64,000 nt of DNA from Flavobacteriaceae bacterium (GCA_026709415.1 JAPOSZ010000032.1:124001-188000); one strand, 5' to 3'. Positions 1 to 10,000 are shown, counted from the first letter of the stretch. Notes: a model not told the origin generated them from the sequence alone. Translations and numbers: made by a program.

Positions 1-540
1 ATCATTGGAGAAAAAGACTTCACAACCATCGAGCGAAAATCAACAAGACCTTCACTTGATGTCAATGGTCTGTGGGGGGGATATATTTTAGAAGGAACCA
101 AAACAGTCATTCCAAGTAAAGCGACAGCCAAGATTTCCATGCGTTTGGTCCCCAATCAGCAATGGGATATAATTTCAAAATCGTTTGAAGATTACCTAAA
201 AAAAATAGCCCCAGTATCTTGCAAAATAACTATTAAAACCTATCAAGGTGGTGATCCTTATGTGGTTTCAAGAAATCATCTAGGTTACCGCGCCGCCCAT
301 TCCGCCTATCAAAAGGCATTTGGTATTGCTCCCATCGCAACCCGAGGGGGAGGCAGTATTCCCATCGTTTCAAGTTTTGAAAAGGTGTTAGGAATAAAAT
401 CCATTCTTATGGGGTTTGGTTTAGACAGTGATGCGATTCATTCTCCAAACGAACATTTTGGATTGTATAACTTTTTTAAAGGCATCGAAACGGTTAAATA
501 TTTTTACCATCATTACACTAAACTCTTTCAACAGGTTTAG
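1..540 (+). CDS. M20-family peptidase/dipeptidase, C-terminal part
   Basis: This reading frame is open from the first base, so the start lies before the window and only the last 179 residues are seen. It matches the lid (dimerisation) domain and the end of the catalytic domain of M20 zinc exopeptidases. A glycine-rich stretch (TRGGGSIP) and the late IHSPNE motif are visible; in this family the histidine of that motif helps hold the second zinc. Members cleave dipeptides or small peptides in the cytoplasm, but the exact substrate cannot be told from this part. The end overlaps the end of the convergent hemW gene by 23 bases. Confidence 0.85.
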   Translation: MIGEKDFTTIERKSTRPSLDVNGLWGGYILEGTKTVIPSKATAKISMRLVPNQQWDIISKSFEDYLKKIAPVSCKITIKTYQGGDPYVVSRNHLGYRAAHSAYQKAFGIAPIATRGGGSIPIVSSFEKVLGIKSILMGFGLDSDAIHSPNEHFGLYNFFKGIETVKYFYHHYTKLFQQV

Positions 541-1663
541 ATTCTAAAAACAGGTCAGAAACAATTCTATCAGCCAATATTTTCCCATGTTTAGTCAACT
601 TAAGTCGGCATTGACTTTGATTCATCAGTTTTTGTTTTATATAGCGTGATGCTTTATGAAGTAAACTGGTTTGATAATGTTTCCCCCATTGAGTCGTAAT
701 ACGGTTCAAATCTATGCCTTGGCTAGTTCGTAAGGATATCATCAAATACTCATTGTATCGATCAATTTCAGTCAAGACTTCTTCTTTTTTGGGAAGTTTT
801 CCTTGGTGAATTGATTTAAGGTATAAATGATTGTTTTCAATATTCCAACTTCTGGTTTTCTTTCCATCAAAACTATGAGCTGCAGGACCAAATCCCCAAT
901 AAGGTTTGTTATTCCAATAGGATGTATTATGCTGTGATTTCCATCGAGGCAATGAAAATGAAGATATTTCATAATGCATATACCCATTGGTTTCTAAATA
1001 ATCAACCCCATGATTATATTGATCAAAAATCACTTTTTCTTCAGGAAGTTTGATTTTACCATGTGATATTTGATGATGCAAAAGAGTATTTTCTTCTATC
1101 GTCAAAATATAAAGCGATAAGTGCTTTGGGGAATAATCAAGAGCCTTTGTGAGATTGACTTTCCAACTTTCTATGGTGGAATGAACCAATCCATAAATTA
1201 AGTCGATAGAAAAATTTTCAAATTGATTGGTTACTAATTTCAAGCTATCCAGAGCTGTTTTACCATCGTGAATACGCCCAATGGTTTTTAATTCTTTGTT
1301 ATTGAAAGACTGAATTCCTAGACTCAATCTATTGATCCCCAATTGTTGTAATTCACAGAGATATTTTTTTGAAATATCATCAGGATTCGCTTCAAAAGTG
1401 ATTTCAGCATCAGAATCAACACAAAACAGTTGAAAGACTTTATTTAAGACTTGTCGAATCTGAAAAACAGACATTAATGAAGGAGTGCCCCCACCAAAAT
1501 AAATGGTATTAATTGGCTTATTGATTTCTAATTTTCTCAATTCTAGTTCTTTAATCAAAGCGTCTATAATGGTTTGATGGTTTGATGTTGAAGTTGAAAA
1601 GTGATAATTACAATAGGTACATGCCTTTTTACAAAAAGGATAATGAAAGTATAGAGATGCCAA
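518..1663 (-). CDS. hemW: Radical SAM heme chaperone HemW
   Basis: A 381-residue protein close to the family's usual length. The radical SAM cluster motif CxxxCxxC is at residues 11-18 (CKKACTYC), preceded by the typical start MASLYFHYPFC, and the YFGGGTPSL motif follows near residue 54. The C-terminal HemN-like domain is present. HemW was long called oxygen-independent coproporphyrinogen oxidase; characterised members bind heme and are thought to deliver it to respiratory enzymes, so oxidase activity should not be assumed. The start lies 12 bases after the stop of ruvC on the same strand, so the two are probably co-transcribed. Confidence 0.9.
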   Translation of the reverse strand: MASLYFHYPFCKKACTYCNYHFSTSTSNHQTIIDALIKELELRKLEINKPINTIYFGGGTPSLMSVFQIRQVLNKVFQLFCVDSDAEITFEANPDDISKKYLCELQQLGINRLSLGIQSFNNKELKTIGRIHDGKTALDSLKLVTNQFENFSIDLIYGLVHSTIESWKVNLTKALDYSPKHLSLYILTIEENTLLHHQISHGKIKLPEEKVIFDQYNHGVDYLETNGYMHYEISSFSLPRWKSQHNTSYWNNKPYWGFGPAAHSFDGKKTRSWNIENNHLYLKSIHQGKLPKKEEVLTEIDRYNEYLMISLRTSQGIDLNRITTQWGKHYQTSLLHKASRYIKQKLMNQSQCRLKLTKHGKILADRIVSDLFLESKPVERV

Positions 1664-1675
1664 GAAAGAGGATGT

Positions 1676-2251
1676 TTATTGTTTTGAACCCTCTTGTGAA
1701 GAGATCAATCGCTGGGGGTTATCTCTGATAAATGAACTCCAAGATGTGTAGGATTTATTTCTTAAATCCAGAGTATTGGAATTATAAAAATGACATAGAG
1801 CAACCGCAAGGGCATCGGATACGTCATAGTTAAATGAAATGCTTTTTAAGGATAACAAACTTTTTAACATTTGTGCGATTTGTTCTTTGGAGGCATCTCC
1901 TCTTCCGACAATGGATTGTTTAACTTTTCTAGGAGGATATTCAGTCACGGTAACATTTTTAGAAAATACGGCGGCAATGGCAACCCCTTGAGCTCGCCCC
2001 AATTTCAAAAGAGATTGGGGGTTAGAGGCATAAAAAGGAGCTTCAATGGCAATTTGGTGGGGTTGAATTAAATCGATTTGTTCTTTACTTTTGAGGTAAA
2101 TTTCTCTCAATTTTCTGTGTGGATCCTTAATGTTTGTCAGATTTAATTCAAGAGTCTTGTACAAAGAAGGTTTGTTATTGACAATCTTGATGGCTCCAAA
2201 TCCCATTTTTTGGGTGCCAGGATCGATACCAAGAATGATTTTTTCAGTCAT
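1676..2251 (-). CDS. ruvC: Holliday junction resolvase RuvC
   Basis: A 191-residue protein with the RuvC opening ILGIDPGTQKMGFG, in which the first aspartate is a catalytic metal ligand. IAIEAPFYASNPQS carries the second acidic residue, and the late SDALAVALCH segment supplies the last acidic pair. RuvC cuts four-way DNA junctions bound by RuvAB at the end of recombination. It is slightly longer at the C terminus than the E. coli enzyme, as is common in Bacteroidota. A TAnnTTTG promoter box lies about 80 bases upstream, and hemW follows in the same direction. Confidence 0.93.
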   Translation of the reverse strand: MTEKIILGIDPGTQKMGFGAIKIVNNKPSLYKTLELNLTNIKDPHRKLREIYLKSKEQIDLIQPHQIAIEAPFYASNPQSLLKLGRAQGVAIAAVFSKNVTVTEYPPRKVKQSIVGRGDASKEQIAQMLKSLLSLKSISFNYDVSDALAVALCHFYNSNTLDLRNKSYTSWSSFIRDNPQRLISSQEGSKQ

Positions 2252-2328
2252 TGAAATGATCTGAAGTCTGTTTTATTTGAAAAACAGCTTATTCTACTCT
2301 TAAATTTACTCAAAGTCCTTCTTTTGAA

Positions 2329-2336
2329 CAAAAATA
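2329..2336 (-). promoter_or_regulatory. Bacteroidota-type -7 box for ruvC-hemW
   Basis: The minus strand reads TATTTTTG, matching TAnnTTTG, 78 bases before the ruvC start. It lies back-to-back with the box for the DUF456 gene in the same divergent intergenic space. No clear -33 element was recognised. Confidence 0.4.
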
Positions 2337-2373
2337 TCTATTCAAATCGAGTATTAAAACGTAAATTGCTCAT

Positions 2374-2381
2374 TAGATTTG
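2374..2381 (+). promoter_or_regulatory. Bacteroidota-type -7 box for the DUF456 gene
   Basis: TAGATTTG matches TAnnTTTG and ends nine bases before the ATG of the DUF456 gene, implying a very short leader. Confidence 0.45.
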
Positions 2382-2390
2382 TAATACGAT

Positions 2391-2900
2391 ATGATTGAAA
2401 TTCTCTTATTCGGGGGAGCTGTCTTTTTTATCCTTCTGGGGTTGGCAGGAAGTGTGTTACCTATAATACCTGGTCCCTTATCATCATGGGTAGGTATCTT
2501 ATTACTTTACTTGACCCAAGCTGTTCCATTTGATTGGCGTATGATTATTATTACGGGATTGGTTGCTATAACGATTTTTATTCTCGATTTGCTATTGCCC
2601 ATCATTGGAACAAAGAAATACGGTGGATCTAAAGCCTCGATTCGGGGCTGTACTATTGGCATCATTGTGGGTATCATCGCATTGGGTCCTCTTGGATTGG
2701 TTTTTGGCCCTTTTTTGGGGGCATTGGCGGGAGAATTGATTGCTAGGAAATTTTCTCTCACTAATTTCTCTCCTCTTAAAGTGGCCTTTGGCGCAGTGAT
2801 AGGATTCTTAATCGGCTCGTTTTTAAAAATCGTTATTTGTGTTGGATTTTTGATTCACTTCATCCTCATCACGATTAAAAATTGGGATACACTAGTTTAA
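2391..2900 (+). CDS. DUF456-family small membrane protein
   Basis: A 169-residue, very hydrophobic protein with about four to five membrane segments and glycine-rich repeats (LGLAGSVLPIIPGPL near the start, GLVFGPFLGALAGE in the middle). This layout is typical of the DUF456 family, inner-membrane proteins of unknown function. The ATG start is supported by a promoter box ending nine bases upstream. It is divergent from ruvC. No activity can be proposed from the sequence. Confidence 0.8.
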   Translation: MIEILLFGGAVFFILLGLAGSVLPIIPGPLSSWVGILLLYLTQAVPFDWRMIIITGLVAITIFILDLLLPIIGTKKYGGSKASIRGCTIGIIVGIIALGPLGLVFGPFLGALAGELIARKFSLTNFSPLKVAFGAVIGFLIGSFLKIVICVGFLIHFILITIKNWDTLV

Positions 2901-2915
2901 AAGCTTTGATTTTGC

Positions 2916-2923
2916 TAACTTTG
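2916..2923 (+). promoter_or_regulatory. Bacteroidota-type -7 box for the small cysteine-rich protein
   Basis: TAACTTTG matches TAnnTTTG and ends seven bases before the ATG at 2931. Transcription would start at or next to the start codon, giving a leaderless or nearly leaderless message. Confidence 0.5.
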
Positions 2924-2930
2924 CGTTAGT

Positions 2931-3131
2931 ATGGAATTGTTTTTAATTTCGATTGTTCTAGTCGGTTTGGCTTTTGGTGGGATTGCTATTAAGATTTGGG
3001 CCACCAAAGGCGGACGCTTCAGTGGCACATGTGCTAGTGAAAGTCCCTTTTTAAATAAAGCTGGTCAGCCGTGTGGTTTTTGTGGGAAAAGACCTGAGCA
3101 AACGGAATGTCAAAAACCATCACTCAACTAA
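2931..3131 (+). CDS. Small membrane-anchored cysteine-rich protein
   Basis: A 66-residue protein with one N-terminal hydrophobic segment (about residues 3-24) and a short tail with four cysteines, two of them in a CGFC pair, plus GGRFSGTC. Similar short proteins, annotated only as membrane or secreted proteins, occur in many Bacteroidota. The spaced cysteines could bind a metal or form disulfides outside the membrane, but that is only inference. Its own promoter box lies directly upstream, and the ECF sigma factor gene follows 30 bases later. Confidence 0.7.
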   Translation: MELFLISIVLVGLAFGGIAIKIWATKGGRFSGTCASESPFLNKAGQPCGFCGKRPEQTECQKPSLN

Positions 3132-3161
3132 ATTACGATTCTGAAATCGCCACTAGCTATT

Positions 3162-3713
3162 TTGTCCATAGAGGAGTTGGTTCTTCTTGGAAAAAATAAA
3201 GATCAAAAAGCCTACCACGAATTATTTCGTCGATTTTGGAAACCAGTGTACCATTTTTTGCTTAAACGTACCAATGATGAACATGATGCTGAATTACTTT
3301 CAATCGAAGTATTTACTAAGGCATTTGATAAACTAACTTCATTTGATCTAAAATATCAGTTTGAAAATTGGTTGTTTACCATCGCTAGAAACCATCACAT
3401 TGACCATACCCGTAAAATTGTTAAACAGCAAGATTTGCATGCTGATTTAACGGCTCAACAACTGTTTAATGTTCCTAGTGAAGTTCCGACAATCGAAGAC
3501 GATTTAATCCTCAAAGAAAAATTGGAGTTAGTATTGAGTCATTTGGATAAACTCAATGATGAGCAACGCGCGTTAATGGAAGCCTTTTATATGGATGACC
3601 ATTCATTAAAGTATATTTCCGAAAAGTTTAATTTACCGATTAATACAGTGAAAGTAAAAATCTTTCGTTCTAGAAAGCGACTATTAAAATTATTAGAGGA
3701 TGCCCCGGATTAG
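3162..3713 (+). CDS. RNA polymerase sigma factor, ECF type
   Basis: A 183-residue sigma-70 family protein. Region 2 spans about residues 20-95 (LFRRFWKPVYHFLLKR, then FENWLFTIARNHHIDHTRK). Region 4 with its helix-turn-helix spans about 125-175 (LPINTVKVKIFRSRKRL). Such factors direct RNA polymerase to stress or envelope regulons. The best start is a TTG; no ATG lies where the conserved N terminus begins. No anti-sigma gene is seen nearby. The 3' end overlaps the transporter gene by 14 bases, so translation of the two is probably coupled. Confidence 0.88.
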   Translation: MSIEELVLLGKNKDQKAYHELFRRFWKPVYHFLLKRTNDEHDAELLSIEVFTKAFDKLTSFDLKYQFENWLFTIARNHHIDHTRKIVKQQDLHADLTAQQLFNVPSEVPTIEDDLILKEKLELVLSHLDKLNDEQRALMEAFYMDDHSLKYISEKFNLPINTVKVKIFRSRKRLLKLLEDAPD

Positions 3714-4944
3714 TCTGGCTAAATTAGGTCCAGGACTATTGTTTGCTGGATGTGCTGTGGGGGTCTCCCATTTGGTACAATCAACACGAGCAGGGGCCGA
3801 CTTTGGATGGGGACTCCTATGGGCCTTGCTGCTCATCAATCTGTTTAAATACCCCTTTTTCCAATATGGTCCTCGGTATGCTCTATCCACTGGAGAGTCT
3901 CTTTTGGATGGCTATTATCGACTTGGGAAAGGATACTTGATATTGTATTTTGTTTTGAATATTGTGATGATGTTTACTGTTCAAGCAGCCGTAACGGTAG
4001 TCACAGCGGGATTGGCTATCCAACTTTTTGGTGGTAGTTCCAGTATCGTTTTATGGTGCATTTTACTGATTGCGTTTTGTTCCATCATATTGGTGTTGGG
4101 AAAATATAAATTTTTAGATGGATTGATTAAAGTCATCATGGTGGTTTTGGCCTTTTGTTCTGTAACAGCCGTGGTTGTTGCTTTTGTCAAAGGAAACGCA
4201 TCTCCTGATTTGACTATCACACAAATCATGCCTAAAGGTTCTGAAGTACTCTTTTTATTAGCCTTTATGGGTTGGATGCCTGCGCATATGGATGGATCTG
4301 TTTGGTATTCTATGTGGGCCATAGAAAAATCTAAAAATCAAAAAGTCACTTATAAAGAATCGCTATTTGATTTTAATGTGGGCTATATGGCGTCCGTGGT
4401 TTTGGCCGTATGCTTTTTGGCTCTTGGTGCGCTAGTAATGTTTGGATCGGGTGAAATCTTTTCTTCTCAAGGGGCTGCATTTGCCGGACAACTCATCAAT
4501 CTGTACACGTCAACCATGGGACAAGTATTTTTTGGATTGATTGCCGTGGCTGCTTTTGCTACCATGTTAAGCACCACCATCACTTGTCTTGATGCGTCTC
4601 CCCGAGTGATGACTCGATCAGTGGAGTTGATCGCTCCAAAATCCACGATGGTCAAAAGAAAAAACAGCGATAAAAAGCTCTATGGTATTTGGATGATTAT
4701 ATTGGCGATAGGCACATCGATTATTTTTATTTCATTTCTTTCGGAAATGGGGACACTCGTGCGAATAGCTACGGTTCTGTCATTTATATCGGCTCCTATT
4801 TATGCCACTTTAAATTTGGCCGTAGTGACCAGTAAACATATGCCTAAAGAAAGAAGACCTTCTAAAACACTCAAGCTAATCAGTATTCTAGGGATTGTCT
4901 TTTTGCTTGGATTCACGGGTTATTTTGTATCTACTTTGTTCTAA
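3700..4944 (+). CDS. Nramp-fold divalent cation transporter family protein with altered metal site
   Basis: A 414-residue protein with about 11 membrane segments. The first segment aligns well with Nramp/MntH (GPGLL then AGADFGWGLLW), but where the family has DPGN this protein has GVSH, so the aspartate and asparagine that bind Mn/Fe are absent. The TM6 motif is MPAH rather than MPHN. The substrate may therefore differ from Mn2+ or Fe2+; other Nramp-related groups carry Mg2+ or lack metal transport. It overlaps the sigma factor gene and probably shares its message. The fold assignment is secure, the substrate is not. Confidence 0.82.
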   Translation: MPRISLAKLGPGLLFAGCAVGVSHLVQSTRAGADFGWGLLWALLLINLFKYPFFQYGPRYALSTGESLLDGYYRLGKGYLILYFVLNIVMMFTVQAAVTVVTAGLAIQLFGGSSSIVLWCILLIAFCSIILVLGKYKFLDGLIKVIMVVLAFCSVTAVVVAFVKGNASPDLTITQIMPKGSEVLFLLAFMGWMPAHMDGSVWYSMWAIEKSKNQKVTYKESLFDFNVGYMASVVLAVCFLALGALVMFGSGEIFSSQGAAFAGQLINLYTSTMGQVFFGLIAVAAFATMLSTTITCLDASPRVMTRSVELIAPKSTMVKRKNSDKKLYGIWMIILAIGTSIIFISFLSEMGTLVRIATVLSFISAPIYATLNLAVVTSKHMPKERRPSKTLKLISILGIVFLLGFTGYFVSTLF

Positions 4945-4972
4945 TCTATTAACCTGATAACTCTTGCTGTTG

Positions 4973-4980
4973 TAATTTTG
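4973..4980 (+). promoter_or_regulatory. Bacteroidota-type -7 box for lipA
   Basis: TAATTTTG matches TAnnTTTG and ends 12 bases before the lipA ATG. Confidence 0.45.
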
Positions 4981-4992
4981 TGAGCCGTCAGA

Positions 4993-5940
4993 ATGTCAAC
5001 GCCAGTGATCCACAAATCAACCGAATCAGTTTCTACTTGGAAGAGCATTAAACCAATTCAAAAGACTTTTTCACCTTCCACCAATGGGCAACCAACGAAG
5101 AAAAGAAAACCACCCTGGATTCGAGCAAAGCTGCCCATAGGAGAAAAATATAAGGACTTAAGGCATCTAGTCGATAAGTATAAATTACATACCATTTGCA
5201 CTTCAGGAAGTTGTCCGAATATTGGAGAATGTTGGACAGAAGGAACCGCCACTTTCATGATTTTAGGCAATATATGCACTCGTTCTTGTGGATTTTGTGG
5301 TGTACAAACGGGACGTCCAGGTCCTGTGAGTTGGGATGAGCCAGAAAAAGTAGCCTATTCAATCCACCTCATGGGCATCAAGCACGCCGTGATCACATCG
5401 GTGGATCGTGATGACTTAAAAGATAAAGGATCTATTTTATGGGCTGAAACCGTAAAAGCCATTCGTCGCATCAGTCCCATCACCACATTAGAAACGCTTA
5501 TTCCAGATTTTCAAGGCATCGAACCATGTTTGGATCGTATGCTTCAAGTAGCTCCAGAAGTCATTTCCCATAATATTGAAACGGTGCGTCGTTTGACCAG
5601 ACAAGTTCGAGTACAAGCCAAATATGATACATCCTTGGGCGTCTTGAAATATTTAAAAGAAAATGGAGCCAAAAGAACGAAATCGGGCATCATGTTAGGA
5701 TTAGGTGAATTGGAACATGAAGTCTTTGAAGCCATCCAAGACTTGCATTCCGTTGGTGTTGATGTGGTTACCATTGGACAATATTTACAACCTAGTCAAA
5801 GAAATTTAGAAGTATCAGCCTTTATTCCACCAGAGCAGTTCGATAAATATCGAGAATTTGCATTGGATCTTGGTTTCAGACATGTTGAAAGTGGACCCTT
5901 AGTCCGATCTTCCTACAAAGCACACAAACACATTGACTAG
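4993..5940 (+). CDS. lipA: Lipoyl synthase
   Basis: A 315-residue radical SAM enzyme that inserts two sulfurs into protein-bound octanoyl groups to make lipoyl cofactors for 2-oxoacid dehydrogenases and the glycine cleavage system. Both iron-sulfur motifs are visible: the auxiliary cluster CTSGSCPNIGEC (about residues 72-83) and the radical SAM motif CTRSCGFC (about 96-103). The late RSSYKA segment supplies the serine that binds the auxiliary cluster. An N-terminal stretch of about 35 residues precedes the conserved KPPWIRAKLP start of homology. The 3' end overlaps the convergent lpxK gene by four bases. Confidence 0.95.
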   Translation: MSTPVIHKSTESVSTWKSIKPIQKTFSPSTNGQPTKKRKPPWIRAKLPIGEKYKDLRHLVDKYKLHTICTSGSCPNIGECWTEGTATFMILGNICTRSCGFCGVQTGRPGPVSWDEPEKVAYSIHLMGIKHAVITSVDRDDLKDKGSILWAETVKAIRRISPITTLETLIPDFQGIEPCLDRMLQVAPEVISHNIETVRRLTRQVRVQAKYDTSLGVLKYLKENGAKRTKSGIMLGLGELEHEVFEAIQDLHSVGVDVVTIGQYLQPSQRNLEVSAFIPPEQFDKYREFALDLGFRHVESGPLVRSSYKAHKHID

Positions 5941-6950
5941 TCGTTTGGTATGGAGAGTTGATTCAAAAAGTCTGATGCATCTTTAGCGTTGAAGAACTCT
6001 AGTCTTACAGGTAAGTAAAAAACTTTGTTTGGATTAAGGACTTGAATCAACTTATAAAAATCTTTCTCAGTAGTGATAATGGATTCATTTTCCAAAGAAA
6101 TTTGGGAAAAATCACTTTTAGTGTAATGATGATGATCCGGAAATGGAAGGGGGGCTATTTGTAACTCAATACTTTTCAAATGTTCAATCAATGGATTAGG
6201 ATCTACGATTCCAGTAATCAGTTTGATTTTTTGATGTTTCAAAGTTTCTAATGGATATGTTTTCTTTTGGTGGTCATAGACCTTGCTGGGATAAGAAAGT
6301 TTGGTGAAGTAAATCTTTTGATGTAATCGGGGCTTTATTTTTTTTAAAAAAAGTTTTTTAGTTTCTGTAGTTAATTGATTTGGACACTTCATCACCAAGA
6401 TGATATCGGCACGGTTTGAACCAATGGCCAATTCTCTGAGATTCCCAACTGGAAATATATAGTCCTTAAAGTATGGACGTTGAAAAGTGGTTGTTAGAAT
6501 CAGTTTATTTGGTTTCACCCATCTGTGTTGAAATACATCGTCTAGTATGATGGTTTGGAGATTTGATTTTTCTAATTCACTGATTCCATTGGCGCGATTT
6601 TCACTAACAGCTACTGATATATTGGAATACTTAGAATGAAATTGAAACGGTTCATCGCCTATCGTTTGAGGGTTATCATTGGATTTTGCCAAAACATATC
6701 CTTTGGTAATGCGTTTGTAACCTCTACTCAATACACCAATGTTTTCTTTTTTATGTAATTGTTTTATGAGATAGTCCACGACGATTGATTTTCCAGTACC
6801 TCCCATGGAAAGATTCCCCACACCGATGAGTTTGACTGAGAATTTTTTCCTCTTGAAAACCTCCAAATCAAATAGAAAATTTCGGATGACTGTCATCAAA
6901 CCATAGACCATGCTTATCGGAAATAGCAGCCATCGAAGTTTTGTCAACAT
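5937..6950 (-). CDS. lpxK: Tetraacyldisaccharide 4'-kinase LpxK
   Basis: A 337-residue inner-membrane-associated kinase that phosphorylates the lipid A precursor at position 4', so this cell makes lipid A. An N-terminal hydrophobic segment precedes the P-loop GVGNLSMGGTGKS (about residues 42-54), and LSRGYKR follows at about 75, both hallmarks of the family. The C-terminal TTEKDFYKL motif is also present. A TAnnTTTG box lies 44 bases upstream. It is not next to kdtA, which is elsewhere in the window. Confidence 0.93.
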   Translation of the reverse strand: MLTKLRWLLFPISMVYGLMTVIRNFLFDLEVFKRKKFSVKLIGVGNLSMGGTGKSIVVDYLIKQLHKKENIGVLSRGYKRITKGYVLAKSNDNPQTIGDEPFQFHSKYSNISVAVSENRANGISELEKSNLQTIILDDVFQHRWVKPNKLILTTTFQRPYFKDYIFPVGNLRELAIGSNRADIILVMKCPNQLTTETKKLFLKKIKPRLHQKIYFTKLSYPSKVYDHQKKTYPLETLKHQKIKLITGIVDPNPLIEHLKSIELQIAPLPFPDHHHYTKSDFSQISLENESIITTEKDFYKLIQVLNPNKVFYLPVRLEFFNAKDASDFLNQLSIPND

Positions 6951-6993
6951 TGCAGAGGCGTCTTAAAAAATTCAGTTCTCATGTTAATCAACA

Positions 6994-7001
6994 CAAAACT
7001 A
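6994..7001 (-). promoter_or_regulatory. Bacteroidota-type -7 box for lpxK
   Basis: The minus strand reads TAGTTTTG, a TAnnTTTG match 44 bases before the lpxK start. Confidence 0.35.
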
Positions 7002-7021
7002 AAAAGGTTTCAACTTGAAAA

Positions 7022-10000
7022 TTGAAATGCGAAATGATTTTACTTTTGTCCATAGAGTTTAATCCAACAACCGAAGGATTATTTTTCCTCAGCAACTCTA
7101 ATAAATTAGTTCATTTGAAACATTTTCTTAACAGATATTCTAAGGCATTCGGGATAAAAGAGGGGGTGTTATTTATGTTGGGGATATTTTTAGTGTTTTT
7201 TTCTTGCAGTGATGATGGCATCCCCGAGCTGCCAAGTCCTCCAATGGCCCTACCATCTCCACCCATTCCAATCAACTATATCATCACTACCCATGCGGAA
7301 GAAGGCGGTTCTATTTCAGCTAACCAAACCATTGAAAGCGGTAAAACCGTTTCGGTTACCGCCACTCCCCATGAACATTACCAATTCAAAGCATGGACGG
7401 GTGATTGTGGAACCTTTAGCAACGATGTGCTTGCCATCCGTTTTACAGCTACCAAACATTGCCAAATCACAGCGGTTTTTGAAAAAATAGTCTATGCCAT
7501 CACGGCTACCGCCACCCAAGGCGGATCCGTGACTGATTCATCAGCCATTGATGCGGTGCATGGTCAAACCGTCACGTTGACGGCCGTGGCCAAAGAGAAC
7601 TTTGTGTTTGGTCAATGGACAGTCGACCCAGATGCCGATTGTCCGACCCTTGAAGAGGCGACCAGCCCAGAAGTCACTTTCACGGTCGAAGGCCACTGCA
7701 CCCTCCAAGCGGTTTTTATGAAGGTTCCCCGAACCGTTACGACTTCTGTCGGACAGGGAGGCAGTATCACGCCGACCACCATCGTTGAACATGGCCAAGA
7801 AGTCAGCATTGCGGTGGAATCAGAGAAAGGCTACCAATTAAAAGAATGGCAAGGAGATTGTGGCGATTTTAGCCGAGAGGACTTAGAAATCCGTTTTGAG
7901 GTGACCAAGGATTGTACGCTTTCAGCCCTCTTTGAAAAGATTACTTATACCATTACAGCCACCGCTAGTGAAGGGGGCTCCATTACGGACCAAACGGAAG
8001 TCCGTCGAACGCATGGTCAAACCGTCACGTTGACGGCCTTGGCCAAAGAGAACTTTGTTTTTGGTCAATGGCAAGTCGTTGAAGGTTCCCAATGTCCCAA
8101 CCTTCAAGACGCCATGAGCCCGAGCATTACAATTATGGTCGAAGGCCATTGTCAGCTTCAAGCGATGTTTATGAAAGCTCCCCGAACTATTACCACTTCT
8201 ATAGCAGAAGGAGCAAGTATCACCCCGAGTACTGTCATAGAACATGGTCAAGAGATGTTGATAGCCATCGATTTAGAAGAAGGCTATGAGTTCAAAGCAT
8301 GGATGGGGGATTGTGGTGAGTTTAGTAATGAAACATCAACGATCCGTTTTATAGTCCGTAAAGATTGCAAGATGGAAGCTATTTTAGAAAAAATCAATCC
8401 GCTGAAAGGGACGCCACTTTATTTTGATGAGAATGAGATTACCGTGAAAAGTCACCCATGGGGCGAAAATTTGATAGGTGAAACTTGGAACATCAATTTT
8501 TTTGATGGAAAAGGGGTGGTTGAAGTGACGCTAGTCGATGAAGCGATGCTACGACAAATGGTCAATGATGGAGAGAATGTGGAAAATGTAGTGACCACCT
8601 TTATCACGGATATGGGTGCAGAATATGGTGAACGAACGAAGTCCGGTTTGTTTCAAGAGCAATCAGATTTTAATCAAGATATTAGCTCATGGGATGTGAG
8701 TCAAGTCACCGATATGCAGTGGATGTTTAGTTATGCCACTTCATTCAACCAAGATATTGGTGATTGGGACGTGAGTAATGTCTCTTATATGGGAGGAATG
8801 TTTGAAGGAGCTTCTTCATTCAACCAAGATATTGGTTCATGGGATGTGAGTCATGTGACTAACATGAGTTACATGTTTTTTTCCGCTAGTGTATTCAACC
8901 AAGACATTGGTTCATGGGATGTGAGTCAAGTCACCGATATGCAGTGGATGTTTAGATATGCCACTTCATTTAACCAAGACATTGGTTCATGGGATGTGAG
9001 TCAAGTCACCGATATGCAGTCGATGTTTAGATATGCCACTTCATTTAACCAAGACATTGGTTCATGGGATGTGAGTCATGTCACCAATATGAGTTGGATG
9101 TTTTCGGGGGCTTCATCATTCAACCAAGATATTGGTTCATGGGATGTGAGTCATGTCACCAATATGAGTTGGATGTTTTCGGGGGCTTCATCATTCAACC
9201 AAGATATTGGTTCATGGGATGTGAGTCATGTCTATCACATGGGAAGAATGTTTCAGGATGCCACTTCATTTAATCAAGATATTGGGGAGTGGGATGTAAG
9301 CAGTGTTATCGATATGAGAGAGATGTTTCAAAATGCCGTTACCTTTAACCAGGATATCAGTCAATGGAACTTCCATGATTCCGTGGATCGAAGCGATATG
9401 TTTCGAGGGGCGACTTCTTATGAAAACAATATCGATTCGAACATATTCGAAGGGACCCTTTTGACGTTAGATGATAATGGCATGACCATTAAAGTAAGAG
9501 ATGGGATCAAACCCGAAGAGGCCATTGGTCAATCCTTCCGATTGGAAATTGGAAGAGAATTCCCAAAAAAACAGGTCGATTTTCTCATCGTTGATGAAGC
9601 GATGCTCCGAGAAATGGTCGCCAATCGTGATGAAAACATCGCTTATGCCGTCACCACGTTTGTGGAAGATATGAGTTCGTTATTTGCCAAGACCAAAACC
9701 TTTAATTCACAAATTGGTGCTTGGGATGCCACCAATGCACAAGATCTCATTTGGTCGGGAGTGGGATGGTTGCCGGGGATTGGTTCTTGGGATGTGAGCA
9801 ACGTGACCGATATGCGAGCTATGTTTTATTATGCCACTCATTTCAATCAACCCATTGGGGCGTGGGATACCAGTAGTGTGACGGATATGAGTCAAATGTT
9901 TTATGCCGCTGAAAAGTTCAATCAACCCATTGGGGAATGGGATGTGGGTCAGGTGACCGATATGAACGCCATGTTTTATCAAGCAAGTTCATTCAATCAG

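Noticed and set aside
9064-9273. Open frame of 69 codons inside the repeat gene
   Set aside because: It is a frame-shifted shadow of the 75-base coding repeats.
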